Under the pieces are notes generated by a model. The model had not been told where the DNA came from and ran no database searches. It worked only from the letters and a program-made list of their open reading frames with translations. From NCBI GenBank assembly GCA_942491885.1, contig CALOCQ010000002.1, positions 1,302,001 to 1,366,000 of the forward strand: a stretch of 64,000 nt of DNA, read 5' to 3'. Both the position numbers and the translations under genes were made by a program. Within the stretch, counting starts at the first letter, position 1, and each line of letters opens with the position of its first letter. The DNA is from CALBPI01 sp942491885. GTDB taxonomy: Bacteria > Pseudomonadota > Gammaproteobacteria > Steroidobacterales > Woeseiaceae. Below are positions 18,338 through 26,979 of this stretch, one piece after another.

Positions 18338-20500
18338 TTACCACTTCGTGCTTTCGGTTGCCGCCCAATAGACGATGGCGCGAGTCCCGCCGCCTCGCCG
18401 CTGCTCGAACTTAATATTAAAACCAAAGGGCCTGAGGCGTTCGCTGGCCGACAATAGCCCGAGCGCCGCGGCGCTGCTTTGTCGCTCCGCATCAAGCCAC
18501 CACGATGCCTGCTTGCCATCATCGCTGATAACGGCCGCGTCGAGCGACGCCTGCTCCCAGAACAGATCTACCCAGATCTTGCGCCCGCCGGAATGTCTGA
18601 TGCTATTGGTGACGAGCTCCCGGATCACCTGATAGATACACACGCGCAAGGGCTCATTAAGTTCGCAGCGCTGGCCGTGTTCGCGAATTTCTATATCGAA
18701 TGCATCCTCTATACTCATTTCCTCACAGAGGCTTTGCAGCCCCGGTACCAGACCGAGTTCGTACAATACAGATGGGCTCAGGCTATGAATGATGGCCCGC
18801 GACTCCCCGAGCGCTTCATCGACAATTTGGGTGATGCCGGAAACGACATCTACCGTTGAGTTACGGCGATGGCGTAGTTCACCCAGCTTCATGCGCGCAA
18901 CCGCGAGACGCTGGATCAGGCCATCGTGCAACTCGACTGCTGTGCGACGCCGGACAGATTCCTCCGCATGTGCGAACCGTGTTGCCAGATGTCGAAGCCG
19001 TTCTTCGTATTCCTGCAGTGATTTTTGTGTGAGTTCACGCGACCGGAAACCCGCATAAAACTCACCGATGGAATGCAGCAGCGGTTTTGCGTCACGCCCG
19101 GAAATGGGCGCGCGGCTGTAATTGATCATCACGGCAATGGCAGACGGATTATGGTTGGTTATCAATGGCTGGCACAAGATCGACACGCCCGGCGAAAGTC
19201 CGAAAGCGGCCAGGCTCTCTCTGGCGATGGGACGCTGCTCATCATCATCAATTCGCAGCGTGAGGCGCTTGCCTCGCTGAATCTGATCGATCAAAACGGC
19301 CGCTTCATCGCTTGCAAAGGTGTCCGGCGGCGCTATTGAAGCGCCAATGTCGGCCTCGCATTGCCAGCGATAAGACAAGCTGAATCGGTCTCGCTCGCGG
19401 CTCGCGAGATAGAGTCGGCATTCGTCGGCTCCGCAATATTCCCCCACAACACCGAGCGCGCGGGTAAGACCATCACGCACGCCAACCGCATCAACCGTTG
19501 ACACGTTTTGCTCTGTCTTAAGGATATCGGTCGCGATCGTCTCGCGGATGGCCTGCAATTCCCTTTCCTTGCGCCAACCTGCGACGAGCGCGGTGAAACT
19601 CAGGATGACGACGATAATCGCGATGCACGTACTTTGCGTCTCAACCAGCTGAGCAAGCGATGCAGCCAGGTCGTTCAAAACCGGCGTGAAAGACTTATGA
19701 AACGCATAAGCGGCATATGCAGTCATCAATAACAGTGCTGTCGTGCTGGTCGCAGCGCTTGCCCGCAACGCAAGTATGATGCCTGCGAATATCGTCACCC
19801 ACAGCCACAGAACTTCGTAAGGTGCCAACAGAGAATAAAGCCATTGCGGGTGTTGTCGCGATACCAAACCGCCACCAACGACAAGAATGGGTGCAGTGAT
19901 CAAGATTGCTGCAATACGTAACCAGCTGTAGTGTCTCGGCTTCCCGTAGGCGAGGCCATAGACAACAACAACCGGTGCAACGGCCGCTATGCCTGACAAG
20001 AACGACAGTGCCACCGCAACGTCAAGCACCGACCCTGCGGAAGTCGTAACGAAAGGCCGATGCACGACGACGAATGCAATCCCCGCAATCACCGTTGTCA
20101 CTAGGCAGCCTGCGAAAATTTCGTTAGGGCGCATCTCACGGCGGTCGCCTTTGAGCAACCAACTTGGTGTCGAGCCGCAAAAAGCAGCGAGTGCAGTTGT
20201 GCCAATGCTATAGAGCAGCACTTCGGCAATAGTCAGCTCAATGCCACTGGCGACGAAAAGCGTCAGCACCTGCAGCAGGCCGGCTGTTATCAGCAACAGC
20301 GGCCAATGCCGGGCGTGCGACACGTGCATGGCGCCAACCAAAAAGCCAACCGAGAACAGGGCAAAATTGACGCCCGTCGTCGGGTCCCGAAACCAAGCCT
20401 CCAGGAGCAGTGCAGCCGAATAAAGAACGACAAAAGTCGCCAGACGAACTAGCCACGCGGTTTTTTTCTCGGAGCTTAGAATGCCGGCGGGTCTGAACAT
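18338..20500 (-). CDS. Sensor histidine kinase with MASE1-like membrane domain, GAF and HisKA_3 (NarX/UhpB type)
   Basis: A 720-residue membrane kinase. Residues 15-305 contain eight or more hydrophobic helices resembling a MASE1 sensory domain; about 340-485 looks like a GAF domain (cysteines at 356 and 361 in EYCGADECRLYL); the dimerisation helix carries the phosphorylated histidine in VELHDGLIQRLA (His525); the ATPase domain follows with an N-box RELVTNSIRHSGG and ends in RRGGGTRAIVYW. It starts 9 bp after the SCO-like oxidase assembly gene and precedes its cognate NarL-type regulator. The signal is unknown; its position suggests a link with respiration. Confidence 0.9.
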   Translation of the reverse strand: MFRPAGILSSEKKTAWLVRLATFVVLYSAALLLEAWFRDPTTGVNFALFSVGFLVGAMHVSHARHWPLLLITAGLLQVLTLFVASGIELTIAEVLLYSIGTTALAAFCGSTPSWLLKGDRREMRPNEIFAGCLVTTVIAGIAFVVVHRPFVTTSAGSVLDVAVALSFLSGIAAVAPVVVVYGLAYGKPRHYSWLRIAAILITAPILVVGGGLVSRQHPQWLYSLLAPYEVLWLWVTIFAGIILALRASAATSTTALLLMTAYAAYAFHKSFTPVLNDLAASLAQLVETQSTCIAIIVVILSFTALVAGWRKERELQAIRETIATDILKTEQNVSTVDAVGVRDGLTRALGVVGEYCGADECRLYLASRERDRFSLSYRWQCEADIGASIAPPDTFASDEAAVLIDQIQRGKRLTLRIDDDEQRPIARESLAAFGLSPGVSILCQPLITNHNPSAIAVMINYSRAPISGRDAKPLLHSIGEFYAGFRSRELTQKSLQEYEERLRHLATRFAHAEESVRRRTAVELHDGLIQRLAVARMKLGELRHRRNSTVDVVSGITQIVDEALGESRAIIHSLSPSVLYELGLVPGLQSLCEEMSIEDAFDIEIREHGQRCELNEPLRVCIYQVIRELVTNSIRHSGGRKIWVDLFWEQASLDAAVISDDGKQASWWLDAERQSSAAALGLLSASERLRPFGFNIKFEQRRGGGTRAIVYWAATESTKW

Positions 20501-20509
20501 GCGTTGCAG

Positions 20510-21079
20510 CTAGCCGATTCGAGAGTATTTCAGCAGCTTCTTGAGGTCTCTCAGGAAGCCTTTCCGATCGGGTGGCGAAGGGTACTTCATTATCAGATTG
20601 CCGAGTGGGTCGAGAATATAGATGTGTTCCCGCTCCAGAGTCCCGAACGCGGCATTAATAGCAGCGCCGTGCTCAGTCTCGTTGCTGATCACAAGTAACC
20701 CCGGCTGAGCGGCAAGTAACTCAGCGAGACCCGCGGGAGGTTGTGAAGACACCACCGCACGCTCGATCCGGTCGATTTCACGACCGGTCGCGAGGCGAAT
20801 CTGGCGCATATCGATCAGCGCCCGATCACAGCGCTCGTCGCAATCGCCAGATGGCAGGTACAGCAGCGTCCAACGGCCACGAGTGCCGCTGTCAAAATGG
20901 GTCTTCGCATCGAGTGTAATCGGCGGGTCTAACAGCTCGCCGTAATTAACGCCGGCATCGGAGCCCGCACGGCCATCGCCGTAATACATCCAGATCGCCA
21001 GCATCAAAGGCCCGAAGAACACCAGAGCCAATAGCAGGATCTGTATCCGTCCGCGGCGCGTATTCACATTGTCATTCAT
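20510..21079 (-). CDS. Membrane-anchored SCO/thioredoxin-like protein of the cytochrome oxidase cluster
   Basis: A 189-residue protein with one N-terminal membrane helix (about 12-33) and a periplasmic thioredoxin-like domain. SGDCDERC (Cys80, Cys84) forms a CxxxC pair and EHIYILDPLGNL (His152) supplies a histidine, the same set used by SCO1/SenC to bind copper for the CuA centre. It occupies the position taken in pseudomonads by a conserved gene between SURF1 and haem A synthase. The ATG at 21079 overlaps the SURF1 stop (ATGA). A copper chaperone or thiol reductase role for oxidase subunit II is inferred. Confidence 0.8.
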   Translation of the reverse strand: MNDNVNTRRGRIQILLLALVFFGPLMLAIWMYYGDGRAGSDAGVNYGELLDPPITLDAKTHFDSGTRGRWTLLYLPSGDCDERCDRALIDMRQIRLATGREIDRIERAVVSSQPPAGLAELLAAQPGLLVISNETEHGAAINAAFGTLEREHIYILDPLGNLIMKYPSPPDRKGFLRDLKKLLKYSRIG

Positions 21080-21804
21080 TTGTTTTTCCGATTTCTGATG
21101 CGACTCTGCCAGGCCGCCCAGCCCATCAGAATGGTCAACGCCAAAGACATCGCAAACCACTGTACCGCATAGCCAAGATGACGTTCCGGCGGTAGTCCGC
21201 CCGGTTCCCACTGGCGCTCAAAGCCGCTTGCAATCGCAGGGTCGGCCAGCAAGACCCAATCCAGTACTGGCTGGCCAAGCTGCAGCTCAATATCACTGGT
21301 CTCGGGGAACTGTAGTACGCGCGGCCATTCCTCGCCAGCCATCTCCCGCTCTCCGAGTCGAATGCCGCCAGCGGGTAGCCCGCCAATACGCCCCTTTATC
21401 GTCAGCGGCGTATCGCTGACTGCGAGGTCGCCAATGGGTTCGCGCCTCGGTGTCTGCGGGATCCAGCCGCGATTGACCAGCAATAGTGGCCCTTCGTCTG
21501 CATAAAAAGGCGTGATGACGTAAAACCCGTTGCGCGAGTTGCGCACGATGTTGTCGATCAGGAAGTGACGCTTCGGGTCGAAGTAGCCACTGAGCGCGAC
21601 ATTGCGATAGCGCAGCGCTGCCACGTCGGTCACTTCGCGCAGCGACAGCGGTGTCGCGTCCGCTTGCAGGAAATCAGCCTCGCGTTGTTGCTGCAGTTCA
21701 GACTTGTCCAGCTGCCAGAACCCGAGCCATAGCATTGCCGGCATCAACAACAGATAGACAATTACTGGCAACCATATCGGGCGATTTTTGCGTCGTTCGT
21801 TCAC
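21076..21804 (-). CDS. SURF1 family cytochrome oxidase assembly protein
   Basis: Inner-membrane protein helping haem a insertion into oxidase subunit I. The 242-residue product has the two-helix architecture (residues about 9-29 and 212-230) flanking a periplasmic domain, with family motifs LGFWQLDKSELQQ, RNGFYVITPF, LLVNRGWIP and HLGYAVQWFAMS. The start is a GTG at 21804. It is divergent from the small DUF2909 gene at 21841 and overlaps the SCO-like gene by 4 bp. Confidence 0.94.
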   Translation of the reverse strand: MNERRKNRPIWLPVIVYLLLMPAMLWLGFWQLDKSELQQQREADFLQADATPLSLREVTDVAALRYRNVALSGYFDPKRHFLIDNIVRNSRNGFYVITPFYADEGPLLLVNRGWIPQTPRREPIGDLAVSDTPLTIKGRIGGLPAGGIRLGEREMAGEEWPRVLQFPETSDIELQLGQPVLDWVLLADPAIASGFERQWEPGGLPPERHLGYAVQWFAMSLALTILMGWAAWQSRIRNRKNK

Positions 21805-21840
21805 GTTATACTAGTGGCCCATTTAGTTGTGTTTTCAGTC

Positions 21841-22038
21841 ATGCGTATTCTTATTATTCTACTGTTGCTTGGTATCGTCTGCTCACTGGCATTCGGCCTG
21901 TTCTACCTGACCCGCGGCAAAGACGATTCCGGTCGGCTCGCGCGCGCGCTCACCTGGCGCATCGGCTTGTCGGTGGTGTTGTTCGGCGCGCTGATTTTCG
22001 CCGGCATCATGGGCTGGGTCGAGCCCGGTCAGGCCTGA
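21841..22038 (+). CDS. DUF2909 family small membrane protein
   Basis: A 65-residue protein with two membrane helices (MRILIILLLLGIVCSLAFGL and LSVVLFGALIFAGIMGW) separated by YLTRGKDDSGRLARALTWRI, matching the twin-helix DUF2909 proteins that sit in reverse orientation inside gammaproteobacterial cox clusters. Function is unknown, though the constant position suggests oxidase assembly. The ATG at 21841 is preferred to one at 21814, since the helix begins immediately. It diverges from SURF1 and converges on the oxidase subunit III gene. Confidence 0.88.
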   Translation: MRILIILLLLGIVCSLAFGLFYLTRGKDDSGRLARALTWRIGLSVVLFGALIFAGIMGWVEPGQA

Positions 22039-22046
22039 GTCTCAAC

Positions 22047-22082
22047 AAAAAGAAACCCGGAGCCGCCAAGCGGATCCGGGTT
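22047..22082 (-). terminator. Rho-independent terminator after oxidase subunit III
   Basis: Perfect 8-bp stem AACCCGGA / TCCGGGTT with a 13-nt loop that can itself pair; on the minus strand it is followed by TTCTTTTTG. It ends transcripts from the cox genes at 22118. Confidence 0.85.
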
Positions 22083-22117
22083 CGGGCGCCGAAGTCAAAG
22101 CCCTCAGCGCGATCGTG

Positions 22118-22984
22118 TTACATCCAGTACACGAAGATATAGAGGCCCAGCCAAACCACATCAACGAAATGCCAGTACCAGGCCGATGCTTCAAACGCGA
22201 AATGATGCTTGGCGGTAAAGTGACCGCGCATTACGCGGATCCAGACGATCAGCAACATCAGTGCGCCGATCGATACATGCATGCCGTGGAAGCCGGTCAA
22301 CATGAAGAACGTGGACCCGTAGATGCCACTCTCCATGGTCAGGTTCAGGTCCTTGTAGGCATGGATATATTCGACCGCCTGCAGGTAGACGAAGATGAAG
22401 CCAAGCAGGAAGGTAAGCCCAAGGAAGATCTTGACCATGTTGCGGTTGTCGTCACGCAGCGCATGATGCGCGACCGTAATCGTAACGCTGCTGGTTAGCA
22501 GGATTGCGGTGTTGATCGCGGGCAGGCCCAGCGGACCCATAACGTCGAACTTGCCGCCGATGCCTGCCGGACCGTTGGTCGGCCACATGGACTCAAATCC
22601 CGGCCACAACATTAACCCGGTGAAGAAGTTGTTGCTGCCGCCTTCAAGCCATGGCAATGCCATGTTGCGGGTGTAGAACAGCGCACCGAAGAAGGCCGCA
22701 AAGAACATGACCTCGGAGAAAATAAACCAGCTCATTCCCATGCGGAACGACTTGTCGACCTGACCCGAGTAGATGCCGCCCTCGCTTTCGTCGATGACGT
22801 TGCCGAACCAGCCGAACATCATGCCGATAACGGTCAGCAGACCGAGTGCGAAAATATAGGGTCCGATGTCGCCGCCGTTCAGCCAGCCGGACACCCCGAC
22901 CATAGTAAGCAGCAGGCCGACCGAGCCGACAATGGGCCAGTGGCTCCCGTGCGGTATGTAGTATTTCTCGTTTGCAGTTGCCAT
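22118..22984 (-). CDS. ctaE: Cytochrome c oxidase subunit III
   Basis: Seven-helix subunit of the aa3-type oxidase, 288 residues from the ATG at 22984 (MATANEKYYIPHGSHWPIVGS). Family landmarks include MGMSWFIFSEVMFFAAFFGALFY split by the conserved glutamate, SSVTITVAHHALR, YLQAVEYIHAY and FYMLTGFHGMHV-like FMLTGFHGMHVSIG, and the C-terminal WHFVDVVWLGLYIFVYW. A TTG five codons upstream is a less likely start. It follows ctaG after 43 bp and is the last gene of the oxidase operon. Confidence 0.97.
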   Translation of the reverse strand: MATANEKYYIPHGSHWPIVGSVGLLLTMVGVSGWLNGGDIGPYIFALGLLTVIGMMFGWFGNVIDESEGGIYSGQVDKSFRMGMSWFIFSEVMFFAAFFGALFYTRNMALPWLEGGSNNFFTGLMLWPGFESMWPTNGPAGIGGKFDVMGPLGLPAINTAILLTSSVTITVAHHALRDDNRNMVKIFLGLTFLLGFIFVYLQAVEYIHAYKDLNLTMESGIYGSTFFMLTGFHGMHVSIGALMLLIVWIRVMRGHFTAKHHFAFEASAWYWHFVDVVWLGLYIFVYWM

Positions 22985-23027
22985 AAACGGCTGTCCCAAT
23001 TGTTATAGAGCGCCGCAGCGCTGTTCT

Positions 23028-23567
23028 TTATCGCGATGTATCCGCCGTGTTCCCGGCGCTGGCATCAATATTAAAAAAAGTATACGACAATGTGATGGTG
23101 TCGATGTAGCTTGGCAGGTCCCGATCTACCATGAAACGCAACGGCATTTCCTTGCTCTCGCCGCCTTCGAACGGCTGATTATTAAAGCAGAAGCATTCTG
23201 TCTTCTTGAGATGAACCGCAGCCTTGTTCGGATACACGCTGGGGATCGCCTGACCGATGCGCATTTCATCGGTCAGGTTCGCGGCAATGAATGTCGCGTC
23301 ATAGAGCTTGCCCGGTGTGACCTGCATGCTGGTCACAGACGGCTCGAACGCATAGGGCGCGTATTCGTTGACTGTGGTTGTAAACTGAACGGTGATGGAG
23401 CGCGTTTCGTCAGCTTGCTCGCTGACCGCGACCGGCGCCGTATTGGTGCGGCCACCGAACCCGGTGAGCTCACAGAACACGTCATAGAGCGGCACCAGCG
23501 AAAACGAGAACGCGAACATCCCCGCTGTCATTGCAACCAACTTCAGTGGTAACCAACGGTCTTTCAT
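23028..23567 (-). CDS. ctaG: Cytochrome c oxidase assembly protein CtaG/Cox11
   Basis: Copper chaperone that delivers Cu to the CuB site of subunit I. The 179-residue protein has an N-terminal membrane helix (about 9-28), then the periplasmic immunoglobulin-like domain with the copper-binding CFCF motif (KKTECFCFNNQPFEGGE, about residue 125-140) and the conserved LYDVFCELTGFGG near residue 27-40. It lies between the 44-residue membrane protein gene (8 bp upstream) and subunit III. Confidence 0.96.
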   Translation of the reverse strand: MKDRWLPLKLVAMTAGMFAFSFSLVPLYDVFCELTGFGGRTNTAPVAVSEQADETRSITVQFTTTVNEYAPYAFEPSVTSMQVTPGKLYDATFIAANLTDEMRIGQAIPSVYPNKAAVHLKKTECFCFNNQPFEGGESKEMPLRFMVDRDLPSYIDTITLSYTFFNIDASAGNTADTSR

Positions 23568-23575
23568 AGGTCGTC

Positions 23576-23710
23576 TCAGAGCCCCGCCTGGCTGCGCACC
23601 ACGCCGGCCGCGATAAACGCGACGTAGACGGCGACCGCAATCGCCACCAGGATGACGGTGTTGCGCTTTACGCCGCGGCGCTTGCCCACATTGTCGTCAG
23701 CACGCGGCAT
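23576..23710 (-). CDS. 44-residue single-helix protein between oxidase subunit I and CtaG
   Basis: A short gene from the ATG at 23710 to the TGA at 23576-23578: a basic N-terminus (MPRADDNVGKRRGVKRN), one membrane helix (TVILVAIAVAVYVAFIAAGV) and a short tail. Small single-helix proteins at exactly this position are known in other proteobacterial cox operons and are called cytochrome oxidase small assembly proteins. The 3-bp gap to the subunit I stop and 8-bp gap to ctaG support real translation. Direct role unproven. Confidence 0.75.
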   Translation of the reverse strand: MPRADDNVGKRRGVKRNTVILVAIAVAVYVAFIAAGVVRSQAGL

Positions 23711-23713
23711 GGC

Positions 23714-25306
23714 TTATTTGATCACCGGTGCTTCATCGAACGTGTGATAGGGCGCCGGCGATGGCACGGTCCACTCCAGTCCCGTCGGATTTTCCCAGAC
23801 TTCGGCCGTGGCTTTCTGGCCACCGCGCGCGCTCTGGACGATGACCCAAACGAACAACAGCTGTGACAAACCGAAACCAAACGCACCCACCGTCGCGATC
23901 ATGTTGAAATCCGCGAACTGGGTGGCGTAGTCAGGAATGCGTCGCGGCATGCCGGCAAGGCCGAGGAAGTGCATCGGGAAGAACGTCAGGTTGACGAAGA
24001 ATGTCGTCAGCCAGAAGTGTGTCTTGCCGAGCGTTTCGTTGTACATGTGACCCGTCCACTTCGGCAGCCAGTAGTACACGCCGGCGATGATCGCGAAGAT
24101 AGCGCCCGGCACGAGCACATAGTGGAAATGCGCGACCACGAAGTAGGAGTCGTGATACTGGAAGTCAGCCGGCACGATGGCGAGCATCAGTCCCGAGAAA
24201 CCACCGATGGTGAACAGGAACAGGAACGCGACCGCGAACAGCATCGGCGTCTCGAAGGTCATCGCGCCTTTCCACATCGTGGCAGCCCAGTTGAAGACCT
24301 TCACGCCGGTCGGTACTGCGATCAGCATCGTGGTGAACATGAAGAACAGCTGGCCTGTCAACGGCATGCCGGCAGTAAACATGTGGTGCGCCCAGACGAT
24401 GAACGACAGGAACGCGATGCTGGCCGTGGCGTAGACCATCGACGAGTAACCGAACAGCGGCTTGCGGGCAAACGTCGGGATGATCTCCGAGACGATGCCG
24501 AACGCCGGCAGGATCATGATGTAGACCTCGGGGTGGCCGAAGAACCAGAAGATGTGCTGGAACATCACCGGGTCACCACCGCCCGCGGCGCGGAAGAAGC
24601 TGGTGCCGAAGAACTGGTCGGTCAGCAGCATCGTGACAGCCCCGGCGAGAACCGGCATGACTGCAATGAGCAGATAAGCGGTGATCAGCCAGGTCCATAC
24701 GAACAGCGGCATTTTCAGCAGCGTCATGCCCGGTGCGCGCATGTTCATGATCGTCACGATGATATTAATTGCGCCCATGATCGACGAGATGCCCATCAGG
24801 TGGACGGCGAAAATGAGCATGGGGAACGCGTCCCCGGTTTGCAGCACCAGCGGCGGATACATCGTCCAGCCGCCCGCCGGGGCTCCGCCCGGCACGAACA
24901 GTGTCGCAAGCAGAATCGTGAATGCGGCCGGCAGGATCCAGAATGACCAGTTGTTCATGCGCGGCAACGCCATGTCGGGCGCGCCGACCATCAACGGGAT
25001 CATCCAGTTGGCCAGACCGACAAACGCGGGCATGACCGCGCCGAAGATCATGATCAACGCATGCATCGTCACCATCTGGTTGTAGAACGCAGGCTGCACG
25101 AACTGCATGCCAGGCTGGCCGAGCTCGGTGCGGATGACCAGTGCCATCGCGCCGCCGACAAACAGCATGACGAGGCTGAAAATCAGGTACATCGTGCCGA
25201 TGTCTTTGTGGTTAGTCGTAAACAACCAGCGGCGAATGCCGGTCATTTCCGGGCCGTGATGGTGGTCGCCGCCGTGGGCGATGTCGTTTTCTGTTACAGC
25301 GCTCAT
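23714..25306 (-). CDS. ctaD: Cytochrome c oxidase subunit I (aa3 type)
   Basis: Twelve-helix catalytic subunit, 530 residues, holding low-spin haem a and the haem a3-CuB site where oxygen is reduced. Visible landmarks: MVTMHALIMIFGAVMPAFVG (haem a His), FWFFGHPEVYIMILPAFG (CuB His and the His-Tyr cross-link), WAHHMFTAGMP (two CuB His), the K-channel region and HDSYFVVAHFHYVL (haem a3 and haem a His). A CAGGAG ribosome-binding site precedes the ATG. It follows coxB after 52 bp. Confidence 0.98.
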   Translation of the reverse strand: MSAVTENDIAHGGDHHHGPEMTGIRRWLFTTNHKDIGTMYLIFSLVMLFVGGAMALVIRTELGQPGMQFVQPAFYNQMVTMHALIMIFGAVMPAFVGLANWMIPLMVGAPDMALPRMNNWSFWILPAAFTILLATLFVPGGAPAGGWTMYPPLVLQTGDAFPMLIFAVHLMGISSIMGAINIIVTIMNMRAPGMTLLKMPLFVWTWLITAYLLIAVMPVLAGAVTMLLTDQFFGTSFFRAAGGGDPVMFQHIFWFFGHPEVYIMILPAFGIVSEIIPTFARKPLFGYSSMVYATASIAFLSFIVWAHHMFTAGMPLTGQLFFMFTTMLIAVPTGVKVFNWAATMWKGAMTFETPMLFAVAFLFLFTIGGFSGLMLAIVPADFQYHDSYFVVAHFHYVLVPGAIFAIIAGVYYWLPKWTGHMYNETLGKTHFWLTTFFVNLTFFPMHFLGLAGMPRRIPDYATQFADFNMIATVGAFGFGLSQLLFVWVIVQSARGGQKATAEVWENPTGLEWTVPSPAPYHTFDEAPVIK

Positions 25307-25358
25307 GTGCTGTGCTCCTGAATGCTAAATGCCGGGCGAAATAGTGCGCCCGTTGTTT

Positions 25359-26195
25359 TTACTGTGCTGCGGCGAGTTTCGGTGTGTCTTTGCCGAACTC
25401 GGTTTGCATGACCGCCATGCGTGCCTCGTAGTCCTCTTGCTCGAGAACCTCTACGACGATCGGCATGAAGCCGTGATCCTGACCGCAAAGTTCCGCGCAT
25501 TGCCCGCGATAGATACCGGCTTCCTCGGCGGTGAACCAGACCTGATTGATATAGCCGGGGATCGCGTCTTTCTTGATCGCGAAGTCAGGCATCCACCAGG
25601 CATGCAGGACATCGTTAGAGGTGATCAGTACCCGGACTTTCTTGTTGACCGGCACGATGACGTGGTTGTCGACTTCGAGCAGGTAGTTCGGTACCGATTC
25701 GGGATCAATGCCGGAATCCAGACGACGCGCATCATTGCTGGTGCGTGCGAGGCTCGAATAGAAGGTGACGCCTTCATCGATGTACTCGTACTGCCACTTC
25801 CACTGATAAGCGGTGGCCTTGATCGTCATGTCCGGGTTGCGGTCATCTTCGACTTTGATCATCGTCTTGGCAGCTGGTACGGCCATCGCGACCAGAATGA
25901 CCACGGGGATCAGTGTCCAGATGATTTCGGCTTGCGTACTGTGCGAGAACTGCGCTGCTTCAACGCCGCGCGATTTGCGGTGCAGAACCAGGGCGATGAT
26001 CATCCAGCCGAACACGAATACTGCGATGGCGCAGCAGACGTAGAAAATCAGCATGTGCAAATCGTGGATCTCGCGGCTGATGGCGGTAACGCCTTCGCGC
26101 ATGTTCAGTTCCCAGTCCGCCGCAGCGGTGCCGGAGACGAGCAGCGCGCCGATAACGGCAGCAATCTTTCGTTTCATTTCCATTAGTGTCTTCAT
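25359..26195 (-). CDS. ctaC: Cytochrome c oxidase subunit II
   Basis: Subunit carrying the binuclear CuA centre that accepts electrons from cytochrome c. The 278-residue product has a signal peptide (cut near SGTAAA-DWEL), two membrane helices (about 47-70 and 90-110) and a cupredoxin domain with YQWKWQYEY, the upstream CuA histidine in DVLHAWWMPDF, and the CuA loop GQCAELCGQDHGFM. There is no fused cytochrome c domain, unlike some relatives. Three closely spaced in-frame ATGs leave the exact start open. It is the first gene of the cox operon; a TACAAT hexamer on the minus strand at 26324-26329 could be the -10 of its promoter, but the -35 is poor. Confidence 0.97.
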   Translation of the reverse strand: MKTLMEMKRKIAAVIGALLVSGTAAADWELNMREGVTAISREIHDLHMLIFYVCCAIAVFVFGWMIIALVLHRKSRGVEAAQFSHSTQAEIIWTLIPVVILVAMAVPAAKTMIKVEDDRNPDMTIKATAYQWKWQYEYIDEGVTFYSSLARTSNDARRLDSGIDPESVPNYLLEVDNHVIVPVNKKVRVLITSNDVLHAWWMPDFAIKKDAIPGYINQVWFTAEEAGIYRGQCAELCGQDHGFMPIVVEVLEQEDYEARMAVMQTEFGKDTPKLAAAQ

Positions 26196-26390
26196 TCGTT
26201 TGTGTATTTCGTCAGGCTGTCAGCTACGCGAATGATTTCGCGACAACCGCCAGCCCTGTATCCGTTTTCCGACCGGGTCGCTAGTGCTCCGAGGGCACCC
26301 GTCCACAATCTTGTTAATTCCCTATTGTAGCGCCTCTAACCGACGAAATGGAGACCCAAGTCCCTTTTGGCAAGTTGATTTTCGGGGCAA

Positions 26391-26861
26391 TTACGTCTCA
26401 TTCCGGTTGAGCGCACGTTGTCTAAGTACCTGACTGATACGAAGCTGCAACGCACGCTTCTCGCTTTCGACAAGAAAGCGTCCCACGACCCACCATTTAC
26501 CCTCTCTCCCAAGCGCCAGATCGACGTCTCCAGGCCGATTGCGCTGCTGAATGAGAGCCGCTCGGGTCCATGCCACTGGCAGCGTCGTGGTGTCCAGCTC
26601 GTTAGTGCCCGACCACCTGCTGATGGTGATCTCGTTCGCATCGATAACGATGCTCTCGTGCGCTTGCGCGGCCCGCCAGTTGTGCCGGATGGCCCAGCCG
26701 AGCAGTGCGAGTTCGAGACCGGCGAAGGGCAGAATCGGCCAGTAGCCCATAACAACGAAGCCGATCGCGATAAGCAGGCTCACGCTGGCGACGCCGGCAA
26801 AGAACGTTACCGCCTGTTGTGCGGTCATCGAACAGTTAGCGGACAGGTCGAAGCGGTGCAT
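26391..26861 (-). CDS. DUF2244 family membrane protein
   Basis: Conserved two-helix membrane protein of unknown function. The ATG at 26861 has AAGGAG upstream and gives 156 residues beginning MHRFDLSANCSMTAQQ, which matches the usual family start (RF, then NCS); an in-frame ATG at 26894 is possible. Helices lie at about 20-40 and 43-62, followed by a cytoplasmic domain with LPVAWTRAAL and GREGKWWVVGRFL. Genes of this family are commonly next to coxB in proteobacteria, as here (195 bp upstream of it on the same strand), so a role linked to the oxidase is possible but untested. Confidence 0.85.
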   Translation of the reverse strand: MHRFDLSANCSMTAQQAVTFFAGVASVSLLIAIGFVVMGYWPILPFAGLELALLGWAIRHNWRAAQAHESIVIDANEITISRWSGTNELDTTTLPVAWTRAALIQQRNRPGDVDLALGREGKWWVVGRFLVESEKRALQLRISQVLRQRALNRNET

Positions 26862-26979
26862 GCCGATTGGAGCTCCTTGAATACTATAAAGCATACGAGT
26901 CCGGTGCCGCGCTGGCAATCAGCTGACTCGGCTTTGACTAGAATTACCCTAAGAAAATCATTGGTATGCGGCGAAACTA

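Noticed and set aside
23969..24946. A 325-codon open frame antisense to oxidase subunit I
   Set aside because: It is highly charged, with Arg/His/Glu/Asp/Gln runs typical of the reverse frame of a conserved membrane-protein gene; ctaD on the other strand is certain.
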